Positions 35,658-46,646 of a stretch of DNA of 64,000 nt are shown here, piece after piece (the first letter of the stretch is position 1; each line of letters opens with the position of its first letter). The notes below the pieces were generated by a model that was given only the letters and a program-made list of their open reading frames with translations, did not search any database and was not told the DNA's origin. This DNA is from Paraspadella gotoi (Eukaryota > Chaetognatha), in NCBI GenBank assembly GCA_051294375.1, contig CM119271.1, positions 552,721 through 616,720 of the forward strand, written 5' to 3'. The translations under genes and the position numbers were made by a program.

Positions 35658-38600
35658 TTAAAAAGAAAGAGAGATGACTATGAGAAAAGATGAAAATGAC
35701 TAAAAATGAGAAAATTAAGTAAATTAAGTAGATAAATGAATAGCCACACCCCCCGGACCTGCAACTCCCCAAGGCTTCGGTTCATTTCCTCCAAGACGTC
35801 GTCAAAATCATCCTTAGTGACGTAATTGTCGAGGAGCGCCAAGTCCGCCTTCAACGCCAGCTCCTTCTTCACCCACGACTTGTCGGCTTTGTAGTCTTGG
35901 AGATGCTTCACCTGATTGGGTCGGCTCGAGAGATTTTGGACTCAGTGGCGCAATAGGTTATCTCTGCCGGGGACGTTATCTCTTCTTAGATAACATTATA
36001 AGATAAGATAAGATAAGGGTGAGAATATTTAGCTCAGTCTATAATGACATTTCTCCCGAGTTCTACTTTTTGATCCAACAATTTGTTAGCGCGTTTGGTT
36101 GGTAACCGAAAGGTTTGTGGTTCGAGCCAACCCAGGGACGCTGTCATTTTGATTGAAATCATCCGATTAATTATGAAAAGCATAATACTATAATAAGCTT
36201 AAGTTTCAATCTTATCATTCTCAACAAAGTAAATTTCTATATTCATTGATATACCTGTTTTTTGAGCAGCTCGATCGCGGACCCGTATTCGGAAAAAGCG
36301 TCAGCGATTGACATCAGCAATTCATTCTGCCGGGCCAATTCTTCCTGATGAAGATTTTTGGATGTCGAATATTATGTATTTTTGAAAGTAAATTTGATTC
36401 TGCATAAGAATTCACTCGTTGGTGTTGTTCATAATCCAATATCTATTTCATTGCATAAGAAGAGGATATAGTAGTCAAGCTTGATGGGCTTACCTTTAGA
36501 GTCAAGTTTTAAGTCAGAACAGCTCCATCTTTCTCCACCTGCTTTTTCTCCTCAACCTTCTCCTCACCCTCTCCCTCTCTCAAATCTGTAGCTTCATTGA
36601 CAGCCACATAGGGGGACCCAATGATAAAAATGATATCAACAGCTTAAGGGGCTATCATCAAAGGAATTTGAATGGTGATAGTCATTAATTTTTTTTGCAT
36701 AGGAAATTAGCAAAACAATTTTATCTTAATTTTAATTTTAATTAATTTTATTATTTTAACAAAAATTTAATAATTATAAAAAAATTTAAATTAATCCTAC
36801 CTAAATATTTATAGTATCCATTATTTTATTTTTGCAACAGTAGATATTTTTTACTAAATTTTAAATTTTTATTTTTTATTGTACAAAGCTAAATATCAGG
36901 TTTAAGCCTCGTTGAACAAAGGCTTTACAAGAAACCTATATTTGAATTTTATATATACTTAAAAACAGAAAAATTAAACCTAAATTTTATTCTTATAAAA
37001 ATAAAGTTATAATAATTATTAATATTCATATTCATCCCTTAAAAATAATAATAAATTATATTGATTTCTAATTATAACAATTCAAAATTTAACAAAAGCT
37101 CAAAACTTTATTTTTATTTTATAATACTTTAAAAAGTTTTATTTTTATCTAATTAATAGAATCACTTGAAAAGAAAGTTTAAATAAAATCAGTCGATAAC
37201 TTAAATTTTTATACATTCCTAATTTTTTTTGTTTATAGTTTTTTATAATAAAAGCTGTAACGTTTTTTTTAAATGAGATCTTACCCTTTTCCAGAAAAAA
37301 AAATTGAAAACTTGAAAAAGATTTTTTTCTTATTGATTTTTTAAAAAAGATAAAGCAGCTAATCATCATTGTATTTTTTAATTATTTTTCAAAATTATTA
37401 TAGAAGAAAAAATCATATAGTCAGAACCAGCTTAATTTAAAAGATCAAACGTTATGCTTTCAGCATTTCCCCTCCTGGTCACTTGTTTCCCTTAAGCTCA
37501 TTTTATCTTCAACTCCATCTTTTTCCTCCACCTCTTCCTCCTCTCCTTGCTCACCTCATCCTCTTCCTCTCTCAAATCTGCAGCTTCATTGATAGCCACT
37601 TAAGCTCGTTCATCTTTAACTTCACCCTTTTCCTCCACCTCTTCCTCCTCCCCAAGCTCACCCTTCTCCTCATCCTCTTCCTCTTTCAAACCTGCAGCTT
37701 CATTGACAGCTCCTTTAGCACATTCATTTTAAACTCTACTTTTTTCCTCCTGCTCTTCCTAAATTAAACCTGCAGCTTCATCGACCGCTCCTTAAGCTCG
37801 GTCATATTCGACTCCATGTTTCTCTTCCTTCTCCCCTTGCTCACCCTTCTCATCCTTGTCCTCTCTTAAACCTGCAGCTTCATCGACAGCTCCTTAAGCT
37901 CGTTCATCTTTGATTCCATCTCCCGGATCTGATTGACTTCGTTCATCAAATCCGCAACCAAATCCATCATCCTCTTCATCTCCGCTTTGGCTGCCTTCAA
38001 CTCTCCCGCCATCCGATCCATTTTTCGGCCCATCGCCCCCATCTTCTTGGCCTTGGAGGGTTGATAATGGGAAGTTATGAAAAGCATAGCAATATGAATA
38101 TTCCAATAGCATAAGAAAAATAATGTTCCCACTGTGTTTGTAGTTAACCATGTTCAATTATTGTTTATTGTCCTCACCTTTAGCTGTCCTCACCAGATAA
38201 CCAATATCCTTTTTTTAAAATCTCTGTTGGAAGATTTATGCGTCTCTCTCTCTCTCTCTTTCAAATCAAGAGACAAGTACTAAATGAGAGTCACAGTCCG
38301 CACTCACATTCTCTCCCAACAACGCGTTCCAACCTGAGCGGTTAGAGCGGCGTTGGTCTTCGCCTGTAACATGGCGGCTTTAGCTTCGGCCCCAGCGGCA
38401 CCGGCACCTCCAAATGCTCCGTCGGCGCCGTCGAATCCGGCCAATTGACCCATGAGCGCCGCCTGTTCTAGTCCAAACATCTTTTCCGCCATCTCGTTCA
38501 TCTTTAAGGGGAGGGATAAGTTTGATTTAATTAATTATTTACCTATTTAAATTGTTATAACTAAAAAAAATTACAGATTTATTCAATAAATAGCTAGCTA

Positions 38601-41600
38601 AAGACAGGCTGAGGATTACATTCTTTTTATGAGATAACATCAGAGAAGCGGCAATCAAATTATGAAGATTTTCAAAAATCTAATTTATTAACAGCCCATT
38701 TTATATAAATAATGACTCCCCTTAAGTTGTTCAGCGACTCCTTCCCCATTAAGAGATTGAATCAGCTTTTGTAACGACTCCAAACCCGCGCCATCGCCTC
38801 CCGCTATTTGCTTCAGAAGATCGTTCAAGGTTTTTACATCCGAAGGGTTAAGAAGACCAATCTTGTCATTGATGGCTTGGATGTCAAGGTCCTGCAAAAA
38901 AATTTATTGAAATTATAAAAATATATTTATTATATTGTATAACCAATATAAAAACTATTTATTCAGTTAATAAATATATTAAAAAAACAGATCTTGTCCC
39001 CGACTTTGAACCGGCTATGGCAGGTTAAGGGCTCTATCCCAAGATAGCAGGACCCTGCAAGCTCGCAATCATAATTCTCCCACAATTCAGAATATTAACT
39101 CTAGCTTCCCTATCAATAAAGTAATGTTTTTATAAAGTTATAAACTGTCTTAGATTCTATAAAAAGACGTGTCCCTTAAGTACTAGATCGGAGAATACTA
39201 TATTGTACTCCGCCCTCACAGCAAAATACAAGGTGCTGACTATTATGAAATCGGTTCAACCAATGTAAAGAATATTCATTCATTCAATTCATATTAATTA
39301 AAAATTCGAATCAACTCTCCGAACGCTCGTAAAACTACACACCGACCTGCATCATATAAGTGATGGTCTTCTTAAACTTGAGCAAATTCTTCAGCTGCTC
39401 GTCGATAGCGTTCAGACGCGCCTCGTTGGCGCCGTGGAAGAGCGCCACCTTGCCCAGGATGTTGACGGACTTTTTGACGGGATCCACGGGCTCCTGGACT
39501 TCTTCCACCGTCGACGGAGGCGTCGACGAGACTGTCGATCTTTCCGCGCTGTCCGAATCCAAATCGAGTCGAGCCGATTGCCCGCCTTCGGACTGTCCGC
39601 CCACAGACTGTCCGCCTACCGACCGACCGACTTCCGACTGCCCGCCAACCGACTTGGCGCCTTCAGACCGGAAGTCCTCCGTCGTCTTCCTAGATTTTGG
39701 GTCCCCGCCCTTTTTTTCCGCCGGGGTGGATCTTTAATGCCGGAGGTGGGGTAGAACGGAGAAGGCGCGAAACAGAGACAACAGATAAACAAATTTGAGC
39801 AAACAATGTCGGATCTGCCTATGATAATTAAGTGGTAATCAGCTAATCCGATGATAAATCTCGATAATTCTTTCTGACTCTCAATTTATGATCTTAACAG
39901 ATTATAACAAATCATAACATAACAAATCATAACAGACTTCTTAATAAATCTAGGGCTAAATCAATTACTCAATTAATCTATCAATAAACAAGTAGCTGCA
40001 CCAAGAGCAACTTGAATAATTTGGTCAACTTGCAAAATCTGGTCAGCTTGCATAATTTGATCAACTTGATTATTTTGATCAACTGACATAATTTGAACAA
40101 CTTTCATAACTTCGTCAACTTTCATAATTTGGTTAACTGGCATAATTTGGTCAACTACCATAATTGGGTCAACTGCCATAATTTAGTCAACTGGCATAAT
40201 TTAGTCCATTGACATAATTGGGTCAACTGGCATAATTTGGTCAACTGGCATAATTTGGTCAACTTGCAAAATTTGGCCAACTTGCATAATTTGGTCAACT
40301 TGCATAATTTGGTCAACTTGCATAAATTGTTCATAATTTTGTCAACTGACATAATTTGGTTAACTTGCTTATTTTTGTAAACTCTGTCATAATTTTTACA
40401 ACTTAAATAATTTTTTCAAATTTTTTTAATAACAGATCATTAATAATAAATCATTACAAAAATATATCAATCAATCAGTCAATCAACTAAACAATTAGCT
40501 AATTAATAATTGTATCTGAGAGAAAGAGAGAGAGAGAGAATAAATTCAAATAAATGTGACTTTTGTTTTTTCCATTAAAACTCATTTTCACTTGAACGAT
40601 TTCATCGAAACTTTATATCTTGCTTAATCACACACTTTTTTACCCACACACAAAATTTTATCTCAATTAATCTATGCAATTCTGAATAAATAGTAGAATA
40701 GTAGAGTAATAATATGACAAAAAAATATAAGTGAATATGACCTTTGTTTTTTCCATTTAAACTCATTTCCTCTTGTACAATTCCATCAAAACTTTATATC
40801 CAGCTTGATCATACAATTTCCTACCCACTCACACAATTTCATTCTAATCCATCCATCCAATCACGAATAATTGGAGTTTAATGTAAGGGGGACGGACGGA
40901 CAAACGGACGGACGGACATAATTTTTTTTGCATAATTTATCATAATTCGACGTTCTGATATGATTTAAATAATTTACCGACAATATTTATGGGTGGGACC
41001 GACGGACCGGCAAAGTTTATTATAGAGTCGGAATCTGCGATAAGCAGATCCCACTAAAAAACGTTATAAAATGAAACAAAAAAACTAATCTTTTAAAATC
41101 TAACTTAAACGTTAACATAAAGCAGATGGGGGCTAATTTCGCGTTTAATGTAGATAAAATAATAGCTCATTATAAACAAAGTCGAATATTTATAAAATAA
41201 GAACTAAACAATCCTCATTCCTCAATTCTCTCACCTTTCTTCCTCTTTGAATCCCGTGGATTTTTTACTCTTTTCTCCTCCTCCTCCTCTTCCTCCATCC
41301 TGCTCTCCTCCTCCTCCTCCTCTGACCTCTTTGTTCCTCTCGTCAGCTTNNNNNNNNNNGCCGCCGCTCGGCTGCGAACGACGCATCAGCGTGCTGCGGC
41401 GCGCCTCTTGGATTCCGTTAAACTTTTCCAGGATGCGAGTCTTTCGTCGCTCAAGTCTGTCTTGTCTGTGGTTTTGGGTTAGGGAGAGGGGGAGGGAGAG
41501 AGAGAGGGAGGGAGGGTGAAAGAAGATAATTGAAAAGGAAAAAATAAGAAAAGAAAATAAGAAAAAGTGAAACAATTAGAAATTGAAAAAGTGAAACAAT

Positions 41601-42885
41601 TAGATATGGAAAAAGTGAAACAATTAGAAATGGAAAAAGTTTAAAAAATTAAAAATAGAAAAAGTGGAAAAATTAGAAATGGAAAAAGTGAAAAAAATGG
41701 CAAATGGAAAAAGTGAAAGAATTAGAAATGGAAAAAGTGAAACAATTAGAAATGGAAAAAGTGAAACAATTAGAAATAGAAAAGTGAAATAATTAGAAAT
41801 GGAAAAAGTGAAACAATTAAAAATGGAAAAGTGAAAAAAATCTAAAATGGAAAAAGTGAAACAATTAGAAATGGAAAAAATGAAACAATTAAAAATGGTA
41901 AAAGTAAAACAATTAGAAATGGAAAAAGTGAAACAATTATAAATGGAAAAAGTGAAACAATTAGAAATGGAAGAAGTGAAAAAAATTAAAAATGGAAACA
42001 GTGGAAAAATTATAAATGGAAAAAAAGAAAAAATATTAATGGAAATAGTGAAACAATTAGAAATAGAAAAAGTGAAACAGTTAGAAATTGAAACGTAAAA
42101 CAATTAGAAATGGAAAAGTGAAACAATTAGAATTGGAAAAGTTTAAAAATTAGAAATGGAAAAAGTGGAAAAATTAGAAATGGAAAAAGTGAAACAATTA
42201 GAAATTGAAAAAATTAGAAATGGAAAAAGTGGGAAAATTAAAAATGAAAAAATTAGAAATGGAAAAAGTGGAAAAATTAAAAGTGAAAAAATTAGAAATT
42301 GAAAAAGTGGGAAAATTAGAATTTATAAAATTAGAAATGGAAAAAGTGGAAAAACAAGAAAAGGTAGAAAAATTAAAAGGGGGAAATTGGAAAAATAATA
42401 AGGTAAAAAGTGATATATCATTAGAGGAAAGAAGAAGGAAAGCAAAAGGGACAAAATTAAATTAAATTAGATTAAATTAAATTAAAATTAATAAAAGAGA
42501 CGGGATATAAATAACTGGTCAAAGATGTGTAAGTGAATATTGACCCCGGCGTCGTTTTCCTCTTCTCCGCTCGCGCCAACCTCTCTGGATCCCTGACGTA
42601 AGCCTTTGCCCTCTCCAGTCCGTCGACGGCCTTCTTGAGGTGCGCCTCCGTCCCTCCTCGGTCGAAGTCGTGCATCGTGTCGCCCAACGCTTCCCACGTG
42701 AGGACGTGACCGTCACCAACCTAAGAGAAAATTCTTTTTTTGCTTTTTGTTTTGATTTAGTTCTTTGTTCATTTTGTCTGGACAGTGGACGCGGATGTTG
42801 GCAGGGAAGTTGACTTAACGAGGAAAGTGGACCCAACGACGGATGTTTGCAACATTCTGTCAAGCTTGTTGGGATTTCATTCTCT

Positions 42886-42925
<40 letters not shown>

Positions 42926-43250
42926 ATTTTATTCCTGGTCTCTATTTGTTTGTCCTCATTGGTAAAGCTCAGTCCAAATTTTGAAGTTTTGACCAGGTTT
43001 GTCATATATTGTCAAGATCTGTTCAGTGTTGTCGAGATTTGTCCAGATTTATTGAGATTTGCTTAGATTCCTTTTCTTAAAGTTGCCCGTCGACACCTGA
43101 TCAATGATGCCGCCCGCCATCTCGAACAGAGTATCGATGCCTTTCTTGTTTGCCTCCACCTGAAAGAGAAAGAGATAGTAGATAGAAATGGAGAAAAAAG
43201 AAAGATAGAACGAAAGAAAAATTGAAATAAAAAGAAAAAAGAAAGAAAAA

Positions 43251-43298
<48 letters not shown>

Positions 43299-46158
43299 AA
43301 ACAAGTTTGAACAAACAATGTCGGATCTGCCTACGATAATTAAGCGGTAATCAGCTAATCAGATGATAAATCACAATATTTTTTAAAATTTTGTTTAACT
43401 CGCATTATTTTTTCAACTCACATCATTTTTTCATTTTGCATCATTTTTACAATTCGCGTCATTTTTTCAACTTGTATCATTTTTTTAACTTGCATCATTT
43501 TTTCAACTTGCATCATTTTTTAAACTTGCATCATTTTTTCAAATTGCATCATTTTTTCATATTAATTAATTAATTAAAACATTTATTAGTAATCATAAAT
43601 AATAAAGATTCAAGTAAATGTGACTTATGTTTTTTCCATTTAAACTCATTTCCACTGGCACGATTCCGTCAAAACTTTATATCTAGCTTCACACACTTTT
43701 CTACCCACACACAAAATTTCATCTCAATATATTAATTCAATTATGATTAATTCGAGTAATTATGGGTTAAAATCAGTAAAAAGATTCAAGTAAATGTGAC
43801 TCATATTTTTTTAATTTAAACTCATTTCCACTTGCACGTTTCCATCGAAACTTTATATCAAGCTTCGTCACACACTTTCCTACCCACACACAAAATTTCA
43901 ACTCAATCTATCCATCCAATTATGATTAATTAGAGTAATTATTGGTTAAAATATGTAAAAATATTTTAGTAAATGCGACTTATGTTTTTTCCATTTAAAC
44001 TCATTTCCACTCGCACAATTCCATCGAAACTATCCAGCTTCATCACACACTTTCCTACCCACACACAAAATTTCATTCCAATCCAACTACCCAATCACGA
44101 GTTATTGGAGATTTTTGCTAAGGTGGGACGGATGGACGGACGGACGGACGGACATCATTTTTTTACATAATTTATCATAATTCGATATTCTGACATGATG
44201 TAAGTGATTGCCCGACAATATTGAGGGGGCGGACCAACGGACCGACAAAGTGAATTATAGAATCGGGATCTGCTGAAAGCTAAAAAGAAAGGGAGAGAGA
44301 CTTTTCTTCTTTTGTACACGGATCTCAAATGGGAGTGAAATGAAATGATCAAATACTGTGGCCAAATAATTTGTTATAGCAACTTCAGATTTTGCACCCT
44401 AGTAAAAAAATCGCTGACGTTTTTTATTTTCTAACTCCTATTAGTCCATCTTGCTTACTTTCTTAGTTATGGCATCAATGGCATCAATGGCATCAATGGC
44501 ATGATCGAATTTTTTTTTTATTTTAATATGAGCTGAGAAAAAAAAAAGGAAAATAATAATATGGCAAAAGCCTAACTAAACCTTGAAGTACAGGAAGGTC
44601 CAGCTCTTTTGGGACTAACTTAAAGAAATCGTTTGTAAAAAATTGTAATGACAACACAATCAAATAAAAAGATTCACCTTTCGCCACCATTACCTTCTCC
44701 AAAGATTCAGAGAAGGTAACATATACTTTTCCGACCGCCCCCATTGGGAATGCTATCATATTGTTGCTGTCAGAAAGTTGAAAGTTCTGGAGGGGGACTT
44801 TCTGCTTCTCTATCCTACATTTTCATTAATCAGGGGATTGCAGTCAGAAAAACTGCGCGAATTTTGACATGTTATGTAAAAAGCTTTATTTACAGTTGTT
44901 GCTGTTGGATTTTCCAGATGTTTTTGATATCAATTGAAAGATAATTTAGCCCCCTTGCTGCGGCTCCTGAAGCAGCGAACTCAAATACACGCACAAAAAT
45001 TGTATTTTTTGCTACTTTCATCGTCGTTTTATGCGTCACTTCTTTTGTCGTCGCTCTCACCGTCGCAACTGCTTCCTCCATCGTTCAAATTATCGTCGTC
45101 GTTTCTGTGGATCCCGATCCTGACGGAGGCTTAATTCTTTCTCTTGCTCAGATTCAGAATTTTATTGTTGTAAAAGTAGCATCGGGAAAAATGACCCTCA
45201 TCCCATACCCTAATCCCAACCCTAATCGATGGGGGCATCGATGTTTGAAAAGGCCAAAAATATTTTCATTTCACTCCCATTTGAAATCCGTGTAATTTTA
45301 GTTTTAATAGATATTAATATTAAATGACAAACCCTCCCCCCTTTTTCCCCCTCACCTGCTTTTTCAACTTGATGTATTCCCACAGATCCATTATGACGTC
45401 GCCGGGATTAGCGCCGGTGTCGATTCCAGCTTGAAACATCGCATTGGCACCGCGCTGGTCAACGCCGCCGTCACGAATGCCGGTGAAGTTCTTAAATTTG
45501 TGGGGGGTGAAATATAATTATAAAATGAGATTCAGTTATTTATTCTTATTTGCATATTGCAGCATTTGGGACTAGTTGTAATTTGGAATAATTTTCATTT
45601 TCATGTTCACTCATATTTACTAATTGAATTCTAGATTGCCTTGTCGTTATGTAGGGAGGCGATCATTTTTATATTAATAAAGGGGTTAACTGTATCACTT
45701 ACAGATAGAGGGAGAGGATTAAAAGGGTTGACTTTCCTGGTCCGTGACTGCCAGTCTGCCACCCGTCAAGTTGTCAACCTCGTCCGCTTTTAATGTCAAC
45801 TTGTTTTTTTTTCTCCCTCCCATTTACTCGAAAAAAAAACTACTTTTTTCGTGAAATATTTGTTTACCAGTTAGTCCTTTGGGGCCTTGGCCTTTTTTTT
45901 TTTGTTTTGCTTTTTACATTCTGTTATCTGTCCATTTTTAAAAAATTTTATCTTATTCTTTTTTACTATTTTAGTATTAGATTTAAAATTATTAGTAATA
46001 TCTATCACCTTTAAATTGACGAGAACGTTGTCCGCTCCCGCGTGCTGCATGAGTTGCTTCATGAAGGCGTACAGCATCCTCAAATTGACGCAAGATTCGT
46101 CCGGGTCTCCCAGCGCCAATTCCAACACTTCCCGCATGGGCATGTTGTCCGCCACCAT
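32422..46158 (-). CDS. DUF4795 protein, QRICH2/C16orf96-like
   Basis: Seventeen exons, 5' to 3': 46009-46158, 45356-45490, 43097-43159, 42545-42720, 41235-41465, 39347-39731, about 38739-38891, 38334-38501, 37872-38051, 36255-36344, 35759-35911, 35418-35612, 34697-34837, 33962-34161, 33531-33702, 33141-33341, 32422-32850. Phases fit throughout, for about 1,073 residues including a 10-N gap in exon 5. The N-terminus (LELALGDPDESCVNLRMLYA) resembles the short conserved start of QRICH2/C16orf96. Exon 6 encodes GGQS repeats. Exons 7-12 are Lys/Glu-rich coiled coil, for example MGRKMDRMAGELKAAKAEMK. Exon 13 carries the DUF4795 motif KFHCISCDRPI at about residue 696. The C-terminus is Ala, Glu and Pro-rich. 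QRICH2 is needed for sperm flagella, so a ciliary or sperm role is inferred. The donor of exon 7 and the true start are the weakest points. Confidence 0.75.
32905..33040. repeat. ATT-type simple repeat in an intron
   Basis: (ATT)n with TAT interruptions lies between the last two exons of the DUF4795 gene. Confidence 0.8.
34226..34445. repeat. Intronic tandem duplication of about 110-120 bases
   Basis: Two adjacent copies begin TAGAAAATGTTGTCGAATTT and end in AAGAAGTATTAAGAAGCAAA. The second is about 20 bases shorter. Confidence 0.8.
35072..35310. repeat. Dispersed repeat R3, copy 1
   Basis: A segment of about 240 bases (CAGTATATTCACACTGCCTC ... GATGCCCCATCCCAATGGGC) recurs inverted at 47284-47515 in the intron of the next gene. 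Small hairpins such as GGGATGGTACATTCCC-like pairing occur inside it. It is not coding. Confidence 0.7.
35940..36190 (+). repeat. tRNA-derived SINE-like insert
   Basis: A-box-like TTAGCGCGTTTGGTTGG (36086-36102) and B-box GGTTCGAGCC (36119-36128) have the spacing of an internal RNA polymerase III promoter. It lies in a DUF4795 intron next to an AGATA repeat. A full cloverleaf is not evident. Confidence 0.5.
37490..37870. repeat. Tandem degenerate copies of an exon edge
   Basis: Units of about 110 bases each end in AACCTGCAGCTTCATTGACA, matching the minus-strand donor end of exon 37872-38051 (encoding SMKLQ). Copies end near 37600, 37715 and 37795, and an isolated one is near 36590. They are CCTCCTCT-rich and carry no open exon. 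Confidence 0.65.
38940..39270. repeat. Dispersed repeat R2, intronic copy
   Basis: This shows the R2 landmarks: ACCAATATAAAAACTATTTA at one side, GACCCTGCAAGCT in the middle and GGTTCAACCAATGTAA at the other. It is diverged from the copy at 2375-2600. Confidence 0.6.
39790..41060 (+). mobile_element. Helentron/HINE-like element, long copy
   Basis: The 5' end AATTTGAGCAAACAATGTCG and GTCGGATCTGCC match the family; the 3' end has GTCGGAATCTGCGATAAGCA and a damaged hairpin. A long 18-bp minisatellite (39990-40440, AATTTGGTCAACTTGCAT type) and two or more of the roughly 180-base internal segments make it longer than other copies. It lies in an intron of the DUF4795 gene. Confidence 0.65.
41350..41359. 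other. Assembly gap inside a coding exon, 10 N
   Basis: The gap lies in the exon 41235-41465 of the DUF4795 gene, between a GGC-rich and a GGAGGA-rich segment. Its true length is unknown, so the reading frame across it is assumed. Confidence 0.95.
41540..42400. repeat. 24-bp minisatellite array
   Basis: More than 30 copies of a unit like AAAAAGTGAAACAATTAGAA ATGG fill an intron. Because 24 is a multiple of 3, several frames stay open (EKVKQLEM on plus, FTFSISNC on minus). No start, splice or non-repeat extension supports a gene. Confidence 0.9.
43205..43300. repeat. GAAA microsatellite
   Basis: An (AAAG)n run directly abuts the 5' end of the next mobile-element copy. Confidence 0.85.
43301..44286 (+). 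mobile_element. Helentron/HINE-like element with three internal tandem units
   Basis: The 5' end ACAAGTTTGAACAAACAATG is followed by a 19-bp minisatellite (43390-43562) and three units of about 175-185 bases, each running from TGACTTATGTTTTTTCCATT through ACACAAAATTTCATCTCAAT. The 3' hairpin is cut after GATCTGCTGAAAGC. Confidence 0.65.
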
Positions 46159-46578
46159 TCTCGGCTACAGGCGATCCTCGGTGTTGAAGACCAAGTCGAG
46201 ATTTTCTACTGTACCGTGATAACAATAGTAAATTCTTTTCTTTCTACGATCTAACTTTTTTTTCCGATTTTCTGTTTTAAAATTAAACAAAAATTCGTTT
46301 TTCTCGGAGAAATAAGTTTGAGTTCTATTCTGCAAACGAGGGGAAAAACAACTCCAATCGATATATTATTTAATCGGATTTTTTTTAAACCTTTTTATGA
46401 TTTTAAATTTTGGTTCAAATTCGGGAAAAAAAGGATAACTTGGTTTTATTATCTTATTCTCGACAATTAGACGTCGCTTTTTCGTCCTATTTTTTCGTCA
46501 GACAATTAAGAGTTTATGGTATCGACAGAAATTGTATTTTAGCTCAGAGGTTTTCGAAATGAAAGAAATGAAAGAAAT

Positions 46579-46584
46579 TTTATT
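46579..46584 (-). promoter_or_regulatory. Poly(A) signal of the Cys-loop receptor gene
   Basis: AATAAA on the minus strand lies about 63 bases after the receptor stop codon. Confidence 0.55.
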
Positions 46585-46646
46585 TCATAATTACAAAATG
46601 GACGACACAAATTAGCAAATTATTGAATGATCATTCACATCTTTTT

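Noticed and set aside
36080-36135. Functional tRNA gene
   Set aside because: A and B boxes are present but acceptor and anticodon stems do not pair properly; a SINE fits better.
39990-40440. Evenly spaced repeats as a CRISPR-like array
   Set aside because: Units are contiguous 18-mers with no spacers, in a eukaryotic intron; it is a minisatellite.
41624-42103. 159-codon minus-strand frame of FTFSISNC repeats
   Set aside because: It is the 24-bp minisatellite read in one frame, without start context, splice sites or non-repeat sequence.
44665-44760. Candidate extra DUF4795 exon (minus strand, MGAVGKVYVTFSESLEKV)
   Set aside because: Its donor phase (1) does not fit the neighbouring exons, which join in phase 0 without it.
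44950-45130. Possible exon VATVRATTKEVTHKTTMKVAKN on the minus strand
   Set aside because: It derives from a degenerate CGTCGT-rich patch and has no splice sites that fit a neighbour.
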